This document shows positions 32,695-43,287 of a stretch of DNA of 44,030 nucleotides, piece by piece; the first letter of the stretch is position 1, and every line of letters begins with the position of its first letter. The stretch spans positions 1-44,030 of the forward strand of contig JABYQS010000248.1 of the NCBI GenBank assembly GCA_022592435.1, given 5' to 3'. Origin of the DNA: Cerioporus squamosus. Lineage: Eukaryota; Basidiomycota; Agaricomycetes; Polyporales; Polyporaceae. Made by a program: the position numbers and the translations under genes. Below the pieces are notes generated by a model. The model did no database searches. It was given only the letters and a program-made list of their open reading frames with translations, and was not told the origin of the DNA.

Positions 32695-32963
32695 GCTTCT
32701 GTCCAGCTCGCGCAAGTACGAAGTTCGACACCTCTTGCAGGCGGTATGTTTTTGGACTCGAAGCAGCTCTATTTCTGTGGCCCACCCTCTATGATCCCAA
32801 TGACATGTTATTAGGTGAACTTAATATTGCGGCCATCAAGACGATATGTACATGCGCGAACCAGGGTCCAGTTTGTTATATACATCAAGGGCAAGACTAC
32901 GGACTATGCGACACCAACACCGCACGCAACAACAAGAAAGACAGGAACATAGAGCGGCGCAAC

Positions 32964-35218
32964 CTACTTCGCACGGCCTCGCTTGGCGGGACGCCCCTTC
33001 GCAGCACCACTTGCGCCGCGCTTTTTGGAAGCGGGGGCGGGTTCATCGCCGTCCGCCTGTGCTGCATTGCTTGCACCGCGCTTTTTGCGAGCCGCGGCGG
33101 GTGGGGGTGCGAGCGGGGGCGCCTCGCTGCCATCTGCACGGCGCGGAGCACGACGGTCGCGTTTGGGACGTCCAGCATCGGGGTCAGCCTCCGGAGCGGC
33201 TGAAGGCGCAGGAGCGGTGGCGGGCGCGGAAGGCACGACGGGCGCAGGAGCGACGACGGGCGCCGGAGCGATGACGGGTGCCGGAGCGACGACGGGCGCA
33301 GGAGCAATGTCGGGCGCAGGAGTGATGACGGATGCAGGAGCGACGACGGGCGCAGGCGCGACGACGGGCGCAGGCGACGCGGTGGGAGGCGCGTTCTCGT
33401 CAGATGAGTTCCCTTTTTGGAGGCGGGCAGAACGACGGCCAGGAGGAGCCTCTTGTGAGGAGGCGCCAGACTGACCGAGCGCCGCAGGGGCAGGCTGGTT
33501 GGTCATCATGGCCATCTGCGGGTATTGCATTGCAGTCGTGGATGGGCCCAGAGTGTTCGGGAAGAGGAGGGGGTCGCTCATCCAATGGGTGCCGTTGCCG
33601 ATTGGGAACATGTCCTCATTGCGGGCATCGCCACCGCCATAGCTGAGAGTCGTGTCGTAGGTCTCATCGCCAGAGACAAAGGACTGCGTGCCGTTGGACC
33701 ACTGTGAGAACTGGACGGGTTCGCCGTTAAAGTTGTAGGTCTGCTGGGGGGCGTAGTCGTACATAGACGGAATGCGAGTCTGCTGCGTGATGGACACGGT
33801 GGCGGCGGTGGCGGCAGCGTGGGACAACAGCTCGAGTGAGGTAAGGCGATTCACGGCTAGCTGGCTCGCGGGGTCAAGAGCAGCGATGACGGAGGCGGGA
33901 AGTCCATTGCTCTCCGGTGCCTCCACCATGGGCGTCGGGGCGGGCGCTGCATCAGCGAGGTACGGGTGAGACGTTGTCGGACTCGGCATCGCAGCCGACG
34001 AGCGGGATCCGGAAGGACCAGGTGCAGACACGTCACCCGACTCGTCCACGTCATTGTCCGACTCGTCCTCGGAGCCTGACTCTTCCTCCGTGTACACAAG
34101 GGCTCAGCTAGCACGAACGTCCGGAGCTGATTTGCAGGATGTCAGTGAAGGTTCGCGTCCCGTGAACCAATGAGTCTACTTACGGTAGACGCCCTTGGCG
34201 AATCGAACCATCGGATTGACAAACGTCTCCTGATAGTCGGCGGTAGCCTCGGGGAGACTATTGCCGCACATGTTCTCGCCGATATGGACGCTAGTCATAC
34301 CATTGTGAGTATATCGAGCATGCGACGGCGGGGCAAGCACTCACGCAAAGCTGCGAATCGCGCCACCCTGCGACGGGCAGGGCCCGGCGCCGAAGACAGA
34401 CACGGTGTAGCCCATTCCCGTAACGACTGGTCTGAGGAGCTTCTCGATGATTCTGGGAGCGGCTTCTATCGCGCTGGTAATTAGGGTCAGTCACGCGCGA
34501 CAAGCCAAGGCTGGAGTCAACCTACTTTTGGTACTCTCGGGGAGTCCTCGCCTGTACCGTGCCGTCCTCCGGCGGGGGAGGAGGGTTCTTCTTGGCGTCT
34601 GTCTCCTTCTCGAGTTGGGCGTTGACAATGGCGAGGACGTCGTCCAATGCGGCCTCGAAGAACTCGTCGGTGCGCGTGCGAGTGATCTTCATGCGCTCCT
34701 TGCGCGTGAGCTTGCGGCCGAGCTTGTTTCGCGCTGCGTCTAGGTGGCCTTGGATGGCGGCCTTCATGGAGTCATCATAGAAAAGACGACACCAGACCTC
34801 CCGCGCTTGAGGACAACGCGTCCGGCCTCCCTTGGCGAGCTCGGCGGTGATAGCAGCAGGGAGTACGAACGTGTCGCGTGAGCGTTTCTTGTGGTTGTAG
34901 AACCAGGTAGAGATTTTCTGGATGGGACGCGTCGACGAGGGGGTCAGATGCTATTGTCAATGGATCGAGACTTGTCATGCGACGTACCTTCCGCCGCGCC
35001 TCGATCGCATCTGCAAGCTCCTTTACCTGCTCGAGAGTAAGCGGTCCCTGCCAGTTGCCCCAGAGCTCGACACGTTCGGGCCATCGAAGGAACCAGTCGT
35101 GGTAGACGGACTGCACCCAGTTGGCGAATCGGTTGCGGCTTTGCGCGTCAGCGCAGGCGGCTTTCAGCGGGTCGAGGAAGTCCTTCTGCTCGGGTCGGGT
35201 CCAACCCTTGGGGGCCAT
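32964..35218 (-). CDS. Unknown protein of an expanded Agaricomycete family, with Pro/Ala repeats
   Basis: Five exons (34988-35218, 34526-34917, 34345-34473, 34184-34290, 32964-34102) give 665 residues in frame. The N-terminus MAPKGWTRPEQKDFLDPLKA, with a Trp-rich segment (FANWVQSVYHDWFLRWPERV) and then KISTWFYNHKKRS, matches a protein type I recall as highly multiplied in Agaricomycetes and often beside transposons; I know no assigned function. A middle segment reads VVTGMGYTVSVFGAGPCPSQ. The C-terminal third is disordered: an acidic stretch (YTEEESGSEDESDNDVDES), then tandem PAPVVA repeats (about residues 530-585), then a Lys/Arg/Ala/Gly-rich tail ending GRPAKRGRAK, an AT-hook-like basic motif. 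Nuclear, DNA-associated function is possible. It is divergent from the gene at 35544. Confidence 0.75.
33225..33375 (-). repeat. Minisatellite encoding PAPVVA repeats
   Basis: Tandem, imperfect 18-base units (GCGACGACGGGCGCAGGA on the plus strand) encode repeated Ala-Pro-Val-Val-Ala-Pro. Length is likely polymorphic. Confidence 0.85.
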
Positions 35219-35543
35219 CTGCAACGTGTAACGTTATGACTGCAGAGAGGAAGGGCGTGTCGTCGCGCGTACCTTGGGAGACGAGGTAAGGGGGGTCGGA
35301 CGGTCGGACCGTCGTTTGGCAAAGCGTGTCCTTGCATTGACGCTGGCCAGAGAAAGCCTTTTATGGGCATGCAGGTTTGGAAATCGAGTGTCTGTACGAA
35401 GGAGGTTCGTTCAGCAAGGGACATTCCCGCTTTCGACAGCAGGGATCCGCATACCGTGAGGACGACATATATATCCCCGACTGCCATCGGCCCATTCCCA
35501 TCCCCACTTCGCCTCTTTGCCCCTCTCTACCTCTCACCCCAGC
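35219..35543. promoter_or_regulatory. Bidirectional promoter region
   Basis: A 325-bp gap between two divergent start codons (35218, - and 35544, +). TATATAT lies at 35468-35474, about 70 bases before the plus-strand ATG, followed by a C/T-rich tract to 35543. The two genes could be co-regulated. Confidence 0.55.
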
Positions 35544-36963
35544 ATGACTACCGACCGTACCCAGGAGCTCGGGGCCCCGGAGTCCGACGACTCCAGGGTC
35601 GCGAGCTTCACCGCGGGCCAGTTCTTCAGGATCATGGTCCTGATGATGGAGATCTACGCGGGTGAGTCGTATTCACTGTGGACGAAACGGTCAGCGCGCT
35701 GAGCCTGCACAGCGGAGAACCCGGACGTACGTCTGCTCGACGTCTGCTTGAACTGCATGAGGAACGTCCTCGTCCCCGGTGAGTGTTGCGGACGTGGCGT
35801 TGCATGAGAGAGTTCACTGACTAAACTGGTCATCTCACAGACGCGGGCCACACGTGCGATTGCGGAGATCGCCGCTTGTGGGAGCAGGTCTCGCCCGACA
35901 CTCCGTTCCTCTCGCAGAACCTCCCTCCGATCCTGGGCCCGATCCCCACTGCCCCGTCTGGAAGTGGCAACGCCGGAGGTGCGGCTGCTGGTCCCTCCTC
36001 GTCTTCTACTGCTGCTTCGTCTTCTCGCCTCGTGCACGACTTCGGTGGGACGGTGGAGGCGTCGCGCGCTGGCACGCCCAACGCCACGTCTCTCAACCGG
36101 GGTGTGCAAGCCCCTGACTGTGTTATCTGTCCTCTTCACGGTCCTGTCCTCATGCTCTGCCCCACCCATGGTCTGACTACGGTCCGTGCAGGTCCTCTTG
36201 AACACGCGCTGGACGTCGGCGGCTTGCCGCACGCTGGGCCCTCCACTTCGTACACAGACTCCCTCGCGGGCACCGAGTCCCTTGACGAGTCTATCGACAT
36301 GGTCTCTGCGACGCTCTCTACAGCGAACTCGCTCTACTCTACGCCGGAGCATGTGCATGTTGGCCTCCCTAACATTCCTGCGACCGTGGCGCCCGCTCCT
36401 GCTCCCGCCGCGGCCGATGTGCCTGCGCCCGTCGCTGCCGTCGCGCTCACCGGTGCTCCTGCCGCTGTGCCTGGTCTTGCTCCCGCTGTTGCCGTCGCGC
36501 CTGCGCCCGGCGCTGCCGTCGTGCGTGGTCCTGCTCCCATCGCTGCCGTCGCGCCTGCACTCGGCGCTGCCGTCGTACCTGGTCCTGCTCCCGTCGCTGC
36601 CGGCGCGCCTGCGCCCAGTCGCTGTCGCCGTGCCTGCTGCTGCACCGGCCGCGGGGCCCGCCACTCCTGGTGCGGGTGCTGCGTATGTACCGTACATCGT
36701 GAGCCCTAGCGCGGCCGAGAACTGGTACGTGGTGACTAGGGGCCGACGCGTCGGCGTCTTCGACAATTCGTGAGTGCTATGTACGCTGACACGTCTCTTG
36801 ACACGTAATTCACCATCCATATAGAGTGATGATGGTGCACTCTACCTCCCGCATCAGTGGCGGCAGCGGTCGCGGTGGGTTCCACACGCGCGAGGCCGCC
36901 ATCGCCGCGTTCCGCGAGGCCGAGGCCGCCGGTATCGTGCGTGAGGTGAGGCCGGACGAATGA
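35544..36963 (+). pseudogene. Zinc-ribbon-like and RNase H1 N-terminal (viroplasmin) domain protein, one frameshift
   Basis: Exons are 35544-35661, 35713-35778, 35841-36769 and 36825-36963. The N-terminus has a conserved helix (FTAGQFFRIMVLMMEIYAEN) followed by four cysteines in LLDVCLNCMRNVLVPDAGHT then CDCGD, a possible zinc ribbon. A long Ser/Pro/Ala region with imperfect Ala-Pro-Val repeats (36380-36620) follows. The C-terminus reads NWYVVTRGRRVGVFDN ... GGFHTREAAIAAFREAEA, a match to the RNase H1 hybrid-binding/Cauli_VI fold (PF01693), which binds RNA-DNA hybrids or dsRNA. No RNase H catalytic domain follows. The frame of exon 3 changes within the repeats: an apparent extra A near 36617 (CGCCCAGTCGC where other units read CCCGTCGC) shifts it by one, and removing one base restores agreement with the last exon. 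It may be a real mutation, an error, or an intron I did not find. Confidence 0.6.
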
Positions 36964-37447
36964 GGACGCCGTGTCCCAGTGTAGATGGACTACGTCTCGG
37001 TTTAGACGGACCATGTCCCCGTATGGTGTCTCTTCTTGGTGCTTCCATCGTTCCGTGCTCGTGACCCGTCTCAGCATAAACTCGATAAACCCACGCATAT
37101 GCTCTCTTTGTCCTGTCGAACGCCCCGAACCATTCTTGCCGCATATCTAGCATACTGTTTGTGTAACCCGTTCTCGTCATCTCTCGCTTGCTGCACCGAT
37201 ATGTCCCCCCTTCTCCCTCTCTAGATTCTTACTTGACGCCTGCTGTTATGCGCCCCGCTGCATCTCCTGGACGTACGGCCCCGTTGCCGTGCTTCTTCTA
37301 CATATCTGGTAGTGACCGTGTTTGTTAAAGTTCAGCCGTACTAGACTCCCGCATTCCGTACCGCGCCTATGCGCCAATGCAATAGATGTCTTGTGGTATA
37401 ACTAGTGTGTGTCCCGACTATGTGTGTGTTATTATCCTTCCGCCACC
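36964..37447. other. Intergenic region
   Basis: No gene seen. It ends in a CCGCCACC-type leader just before the ATG at 37448. Confidence 0.5.
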
Positions 37448-38241
37448 ATGGGTCGACGCCCCAAGTACCTTACCGCGGAAGATAGAAGAGCTGCTAAGCG
37501 AGCTCAGGCTGCGACGTATCGCCGCACCGAGAAGTAAGTTGTCGTGATATTCATGATGTCATGATCACTGCTCAACTGGCGCTCAGAGGCAAGGCGACGA
37601 AATCACTGTCGAATAAGCGGTACTACACACGCAAGAAAGCTGAACAGACTGTCGAGGACACCTCTCCCGCGCCCCTGGACGTCAAGATCCCAGACGAGCT
37701 CCGCGCGCGCGGACGGAAGGTCCTACGCGCGTGCTTAGCCCTCGATGACGACGAGTATGGCCCCACCATGGGACTCTGGACGTCCCCGTACCGCTTCATC
37801 AACCCGGGTGTCCACAACCTGTACGCCTTACCGCGCCCGCCGTGGCAGTCCAAGCGAGGCTTATGGGAGTCTCGAGTGGCCGTGCTTGGAACCTTCCAGT
37901 ACAGAGAGGTCCTCACTGCGGGCGCGGCACGGTACGAACGCTGGATAAGCGAGCCGCAGGACACATTGCAACGCCGGGTGACCGGCGAAGTGATGCGGCG
38001 GGTTGCAGCTTGGGAAGAGCTGAAGGATTTTGAGGTAGAGATCGAGGACGAGCTAGATGATACGGATGTTCGGGAGCTCACGTTAGACTGGGGCGCAAAG
38101 ATCGTGTGCATGCTGGTGGAGGAGTGGGAGTGTAGAACAAGGAGGGGTCTGCAAGGTTACGAGGATGCTCGGGAGGGCGGGAGATTGCCGTGGCAGTGTA
38201 TGGTGAGGGATACGAAAGCATTGTTCGAGAAAGCGTGCTAG
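37448..38241 (+). CDS. Small basic-N-terminal protein, unknown function
   Basis: Two exons (37448-37533, 37587-38241) give 246 residues. The start context CCACCATGG is strong. The N-terminus is highly basic (MGRRPKYLTAEDRRAAKRAQ ... NKRYYTRKKAEQ, residues 1-50), resembling a DNA-binding basic region that recurs in Agaricomycete proteins near mobile elements. The rest has no recognised domain: an acidic patch (EVEIEDELDDTD, about 185-200) and Trp/Tyr/Pro-rich segments (TMGLWTSPYRFINPG). The frame is clean. It sits between the viroplasmin-domain gene and the KDZ transposase, all on the plus strand, with gaps of about 0.5 and 1.2 kb. Confidence 0.65.
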
Positions 38242-39439
38242 TTGGACGGACAATGTCATGCGCACTTGTACTCTTCATGGACGGATATCGGCTTCATACG
38301 CTACTGTAGTGCACAGAATCGCGCACTGATTACTGGCGCACTACATATCCGTCACAAACCTCACTGAGTATCTCATTCGACAGCCAGACCTCATACCATG
38401 TGTTTGGTCATAGTCCCATCATTGTCGAATGTACGTACCGCTGTCTATGCTATGTTTTCCAAGCCATTTTGTGCTAAGGCGAGCCGTTATTCAGCTCCTC
38501 CTTGGCGGGCTCCCAAAATGGCGATGCGCCCGCCAAGCGGCGGCGGGCGTGCTCATGAGGCGCTCGAACCATTCCGGGCTACTGCCACGCTGGCATCCTC
38601 CGTCTCTTCCTACCATGTCCCCCCACCTGCCTGTTTCGCCCCTCCTCTCGACGCCCGATTCCACCAAGGCTTCCATGCGACCACCACGACTCCGACCGAC
38701 GCCACGACCCGTGCGTGTCTTCTTGCCATGATTCTCCATGTCTTATCTCACTCCCTCCTCCGTGTTTTGCTGCTGCTATCGACAGCATTCTCCCGGCCCT
38801 CTCGTGGTACCCGTAGACAGCACCCATTTCGCGCGCAACAGGCCCTTATAGTATGAGCTCGCACAAAGGGATACCGGCGGAGGATGGACCAGGTCAGCTC
38901 GCTCAGCTGCATGCCACCAGCAGGTGCCGTCGCACCTCACCTCGGCGGCGGTGTTTCGGATTGGGGTCGCTGGGGTGATCTATCAATAGAAGGTAAGGAT
39001 TCGCATTGCACGTCGGCGGACCGTGGCTGACTACCTTTTTCTCCTCGCGTTGGGGTAGATGTTGGCTGTCGCCCGCCCAAAGTACGACAACGCCGCGACC
39101 TCCGAGGCGTCATGACGCGCCATGCTGGAGTTCACCGCGGATTGGGGCATCGAGGTAAGGCGAGCTCATCGTCTTCTGACAGTGATTCACAATCACTGAC
39201 GCATTATACTCCGTTGGGTTAGCCAGCCAGCCATGGAACAATTACGGGGTGCATCCGACGCACCGGACAATGCTAGAGGTGAGTAATTCGCATCCTCGTA
39301 CGGTCATGCCGCCCTCGGGCACAGGGTCTTTGCAAGTACTGGTTGCGACCGACTCCATGTCAACCCGGACGTGATCTCCCCTCTCCCACTGCCTCCTTCC
39401 CACACCCACCTCTCTCCGACGTACATCTAGCCTCCCGCC
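38242..39439. other. Spacer before the KDZ gene, possible gene fragments
   Basis: Short segments look semi-coding, such as a Pro/Ser-rich frame near 38619-38720 ending at a GTGCGT donor and MDQVSSLSCMPPAGAVAP with DWGRWGDL at 38883-38992 before GTAAGG. I cannot join them into a gene. The last 80 bases before 39440 are C/T-rich, as expected for a leader. Confidence 0.4.
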
Positions 39440-42400
39440 ATGGTGGCCCGCTGGCTAGCTGCCATCCGGCAGTTCGTCATGGCCAAGCGCAAGAAGGGTG
39501 CCGCGCACATCCAGCAACACATCCACTGCGTCGTGGATGACGACGACGAAGACGACGGCTCAGCGCGCGGGCGACGTCCTCGCTCCCGCCCGCGCGTCGA
39601 GAGGCACACCCACGTCAACCATGTGTCCCGGACCAGTCATCTCAGCGTTCAGACCAACTACTTCAACGTCCCATCGTCCCCGCAAAAACGTCCTCGCGCG
39701 TCCTCGGTACCCCCTTCCCTTCCCTCATCTGACCATCCCACCTACCTCTTTGACCCGACGTACCCCGCGATGGATACCGACTATATGTATGAACAACTGG
39801 ACCGGTTGGGCGAGGTTCCGGAGACTCGCAAACGCACCGCGGGGGTATGTTCGACAACATGTGTCTGTCGTATATCTACTCACCTCGTCGGTCTGCAGGA
39901 TCGTCCAATGCTTCAATGGCTCCCCGAAGCGGACGCCTACCTCGACGAGCTCATGCGCCTCGAGGGGCGGGGCTCCTACACGGAGAATGGTTGCGCTTGC
40001 GGCACGAAGGATGCAGCCGCTGTGTACCGCTGTGAGGATTGCTGCGACCTCCGCCTGTACTGCAAGACTTGTACCGTCGCGTCGCATGCCGCTCATCCTC
40101 TCCATCGTATCCGAGTGCGTGCATCATCTCTACGTCGTAAGTAATCGACTGACACCCGCCCTAGCTTTGGGAAGACCGCCACTTCTCCCGGGTCAGTCTC
40201 AAGTCCCTCGGCCTTCGCGTCCAGCTCGGCCACCAACCCGGCGAGACGTGCATCAACCCTCAAGCCGTCTGGGGCGACGACTTCGTCCTGCTCGACGTCT
40301 TTGGCGTCCACGAGCTAGGTGTCGACTACTGTGGCTGCGAAACGGCGCTCCCCACCCATATCCAGGTCTTGCGAGCCCGCTGGTTCCCGGCGACATCGGT
40401 GTCGCCGAAGACCGCCGCCACCTTCCGCCTCCTGGAGTCGTACCACCTCCTTGCCACGGCGGCGAAGGTTTCCGCGTTTGAGTTCTACGCGTCACTCTCA
40501 CGTCGCACCGATAACACAGGTGTGAATACACCCAAGGTAGGTCGTGTGCCGATCTACTTAGCTCATCATGCTGATGCGGCACCAACAGGACCGTTACCCC
40601 GCATTCTTGACAATGGCCTGCGAATGGCGCCATCTCAAGATGATGAAGCGCGGGGGGCGCGGTAACGACCCCGCAGGGATCCTCGCTACACCCGAGGGTG
40701 CGTGCGCTGTGGAGTGTCCCGCGTGCCCGTTGCCAGGGAAGAACCTGCCTTCCGGCTGGGAGAGCGTCCCGTCGGACAAATGGTAAGCGCCCTCTCGACG
40801 TCGTGCTCTTTCGGTGGCTGACGTGTCACTCAGTTGGCTGTACCGCATGATACTCGCTATGGACGCGAACTTCCGTCTGAAGCGCAAGAAGGTATCATCA
40901 GATGAGGTCGACCCGAGTCTGAACGATGGATGCGCGTACATGGTCAAGACCAAGCCCTATCATGAACACCTCGACAAGTTCGATGACCAGTTGGTGGAGA
41001 AGAACGAACACTGCAACAATCACGACGCCATCAAGCTCGCGACGCTCAAGGGCGGCGCCGGCTTGGCCTCCACCGGCGTCTTCAGCGTGGACTGTGCGCG
41101 GCACGACATGAAGCGGCCGTGCTCATCTGGGGACTTGCAGAAGGGAGAACGGTCAGTGCACTCGAACCTCAGGACATCTGAACCATGCTCACGCTGCCCG
41201 TGATAGTCAAGTGAACGCCGACTACGTCCTCAAGTCTTCTCTCAGGCAGAACGTCCCAAAGGACGTGCTCATCTCGTATGACGTCTCCTGTCACTTCCTG
41301 AAGAAGATCAACAAGCGCTACGACGACTACGGTTGGGACCCCATCGCGCACAACATCGTGTGGGCGATTCCCAAGTTCCATATCCAGGCCCATCGCGAAC
41401 AGTGCCTCGCTGACTACAACCTGCGCTATCTTCCCGGCTGTGGTTGCTCCGACTGCGAAGGGATTGAACGGCGCTGGGCGCAATCCAACGGAGCCGCCGG
41501 TATTACGAAGGAGATGGGCCCGGGCTCTCGTCGGGACTATGTCGACGACATCTGGGGCGGGCAGAACTGGGTCAAGGTCACCAATCTCGGTACGCCGGTG
41601 TCTCATCTACCTCTGTGCTCACACTTATCCTTTGCGCGTAGCGGCTATGTTACTCAACAAGATCAAGAAGGCTGTCCCCGAGCGCAACACCCAGGTCGCC
41701 GCTTTCAAGCAGTACGATAGCGCACTTCCGGCCGGGCCGAAGGATCAATGGAAGGCCGTCGTCGAGGCATGGGAGGCGGACAAGACGCAGCCCAACCCAT
41801 TTTTCATCAAGCGTCCATGTACGTGCAACCTTCGCCATATCGTGTCTGTCATTAACATCCTCGACTCTCAGCTATCACGCAGGCTGCCATCAAGCGTCAG
41901 CTTGCCGAGGAGGACGCCGAGGCCCTGAAGACCGGCACAGCAAATGTGTTGCATGAAAGGTGCTCGGCCAGTGGGATGGTCATCGCCGGTGTTGAACTTG
42001 AAGAAGCTCAGTACGTCTCTACACTCACCACGCTCACGCACATGCTGATAAGTCATCCAGACGCCGCCTCAAGGTTGACGTGAACGCGCTCGGATTGCAC
42101 GCCACCGACATCAAACGCGCGAAGATGCAAGAGCGGCAGAATGCTCTCCGCCGTCGCTTTGATGGTTGGGCTGAGATCCAGCAGCTGTATATGCCCTCTG
42201 TCATCTCACAACGCGCGCAGCTCCTCGCCGCTGACGAGAACGCCTCCCTCGTCTACAACCTCCCTCTCTTCTTGCCGTCCAACAGCGCGGTCGTCAAGAC
42301 ATGCGACGCCACTCTCTTGGAGCACGAGTGGCGTCTGCGTTTCGCGCAGGCTTTTGACGCTCTTGCCGACCTCCGCGGCCATCTCGAGGTCCGCACTCAC

Positions 42401-43287
42401 CTGTATAAGTTCAAGAACCGCTTCGCCCGCGGCCAGCGCGCAAACACCCGATCGCAGAGCCTCATCAACGCTGTCGACGCCAAGGTCAACGGCGATGCCG
42501 ATCGGTACCGCGCTGCCTACGCCGCTCTTCAGCGCATGGCACTCCACCTTGGGAAGCAGAACTGGGACGTGGACCTGCGGCCCCTTCTCGCGTCGGATGT
42601 CAGACACGTCACGGAAGGAGAAGATGGTCAGTCGGAAGGGCGCCGCAAGATCTCGTGGATCTGGAAGGCGAGCTCGTCGTCCGATGCCGCAGAGACTGGG
42701 AACGTCGCGGACAGCCTTGCAGAGTGTGAGCCTTCATATCATCAATCGTCACCGCGTGGCACTGACGCATGATATGTATAGCCCTCCGTGTTGAATGGTG
42801 CAAAGCTCGCGCGCGGGCTGAGCGGTGGACCGAAGAGGTGGTGTTGTTGCAGGAGGAGATGCGCCGTACGATCGCCTACCAGGAGTGGGCGGCGAGCTCG
42901 TGGGACAGCTACGTCGACCAACGCTTCGCTGACCGGCCTGACTACCGCGAGGGAGTCAACGCGTACGCCCTGCGCCAGTCGTCCATGCGGAAGTCCATGG
43001 CTCGGTTTTGCGAGAAGTCCTGGCGCTACGTCCAGGCTTGGGTCTGCCTGGGCACCGATGACGACGACTCGGCTCTCCCGACTCTGGAGGCCATGGCGGA
43101 GGCTGATTCGGTCTTGGAGGGGAGGACGATCATCGATGGAGGGAGCTCGATCAGCCGGGGGATTATGCCGTCGCTGCAATCTGTCTCGGCGTCGTCGCTC
43201 GCCTCCTCCGCCGCGTCGTACGCCTCATCACTGGCGCCTTCCCTTGCTCCGTCTGATGCGACTTCGGCAATCCCGTCCTTGGAGTAG
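39440..43287 (+). CDS. KDZ-superfamily DNA transposase with CxC2 cysteine cluster
   Basis: Ten exons (39440-39844, 39899-40114, 40165-40536, 40589-40782, 40834-41151, 41207-41589, 41642-41818, 41872-42010, 42061-42725, 42782-43287) give 1124 residues with every phase agreeing and no internal stop. The CxC2-type cluster (CACGTKDAAAVYRCEDCC, then YCKTC and SHAAHPLHRI, residues about 166-206) probably binds zinc and DNA. The KDZ RNase H-fold catalytic region follows: Asp in ILAMDANF (near 406), Asp in ISYDVSCHF (near 527), and Glu in CEGIERRW (near 586-589), with CGCSDCEG just before. The C-terminal half is helical and charged. Kyakuja-Dileera-Zisupton elements are cut-and-paste transposons expanded in Basidiomycota and linked by Iyer and colleagues with TET/JBP genes. 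No TET/JBP gene is visible here. The copy looks functional. I could not find its terminal repeats. Confidence 0.92.

Larger units (their letters stand above)
31950..32963. other. Spacer with hairpin and splice-site-like repeats
   Basis: No coding gene supported. It contains the hairpin at 32037-32065 and a cluster of GTAAG motifs at 32600-32694, both listed separately. Confidence 0.6.

Noticed and set aside
33225..33375. Tandem units as a CRISPR-like or regulatory array
   Set aside because: They are in-frame coding minisatellite units without spacers.
34880..34917. KISTWFYNHKKRS as a homeodomain recognition helix
   Set aside because: Superficially like WFxNxR, but the preceding sequence does not form a homeodomain and the protein belongs to a different family.
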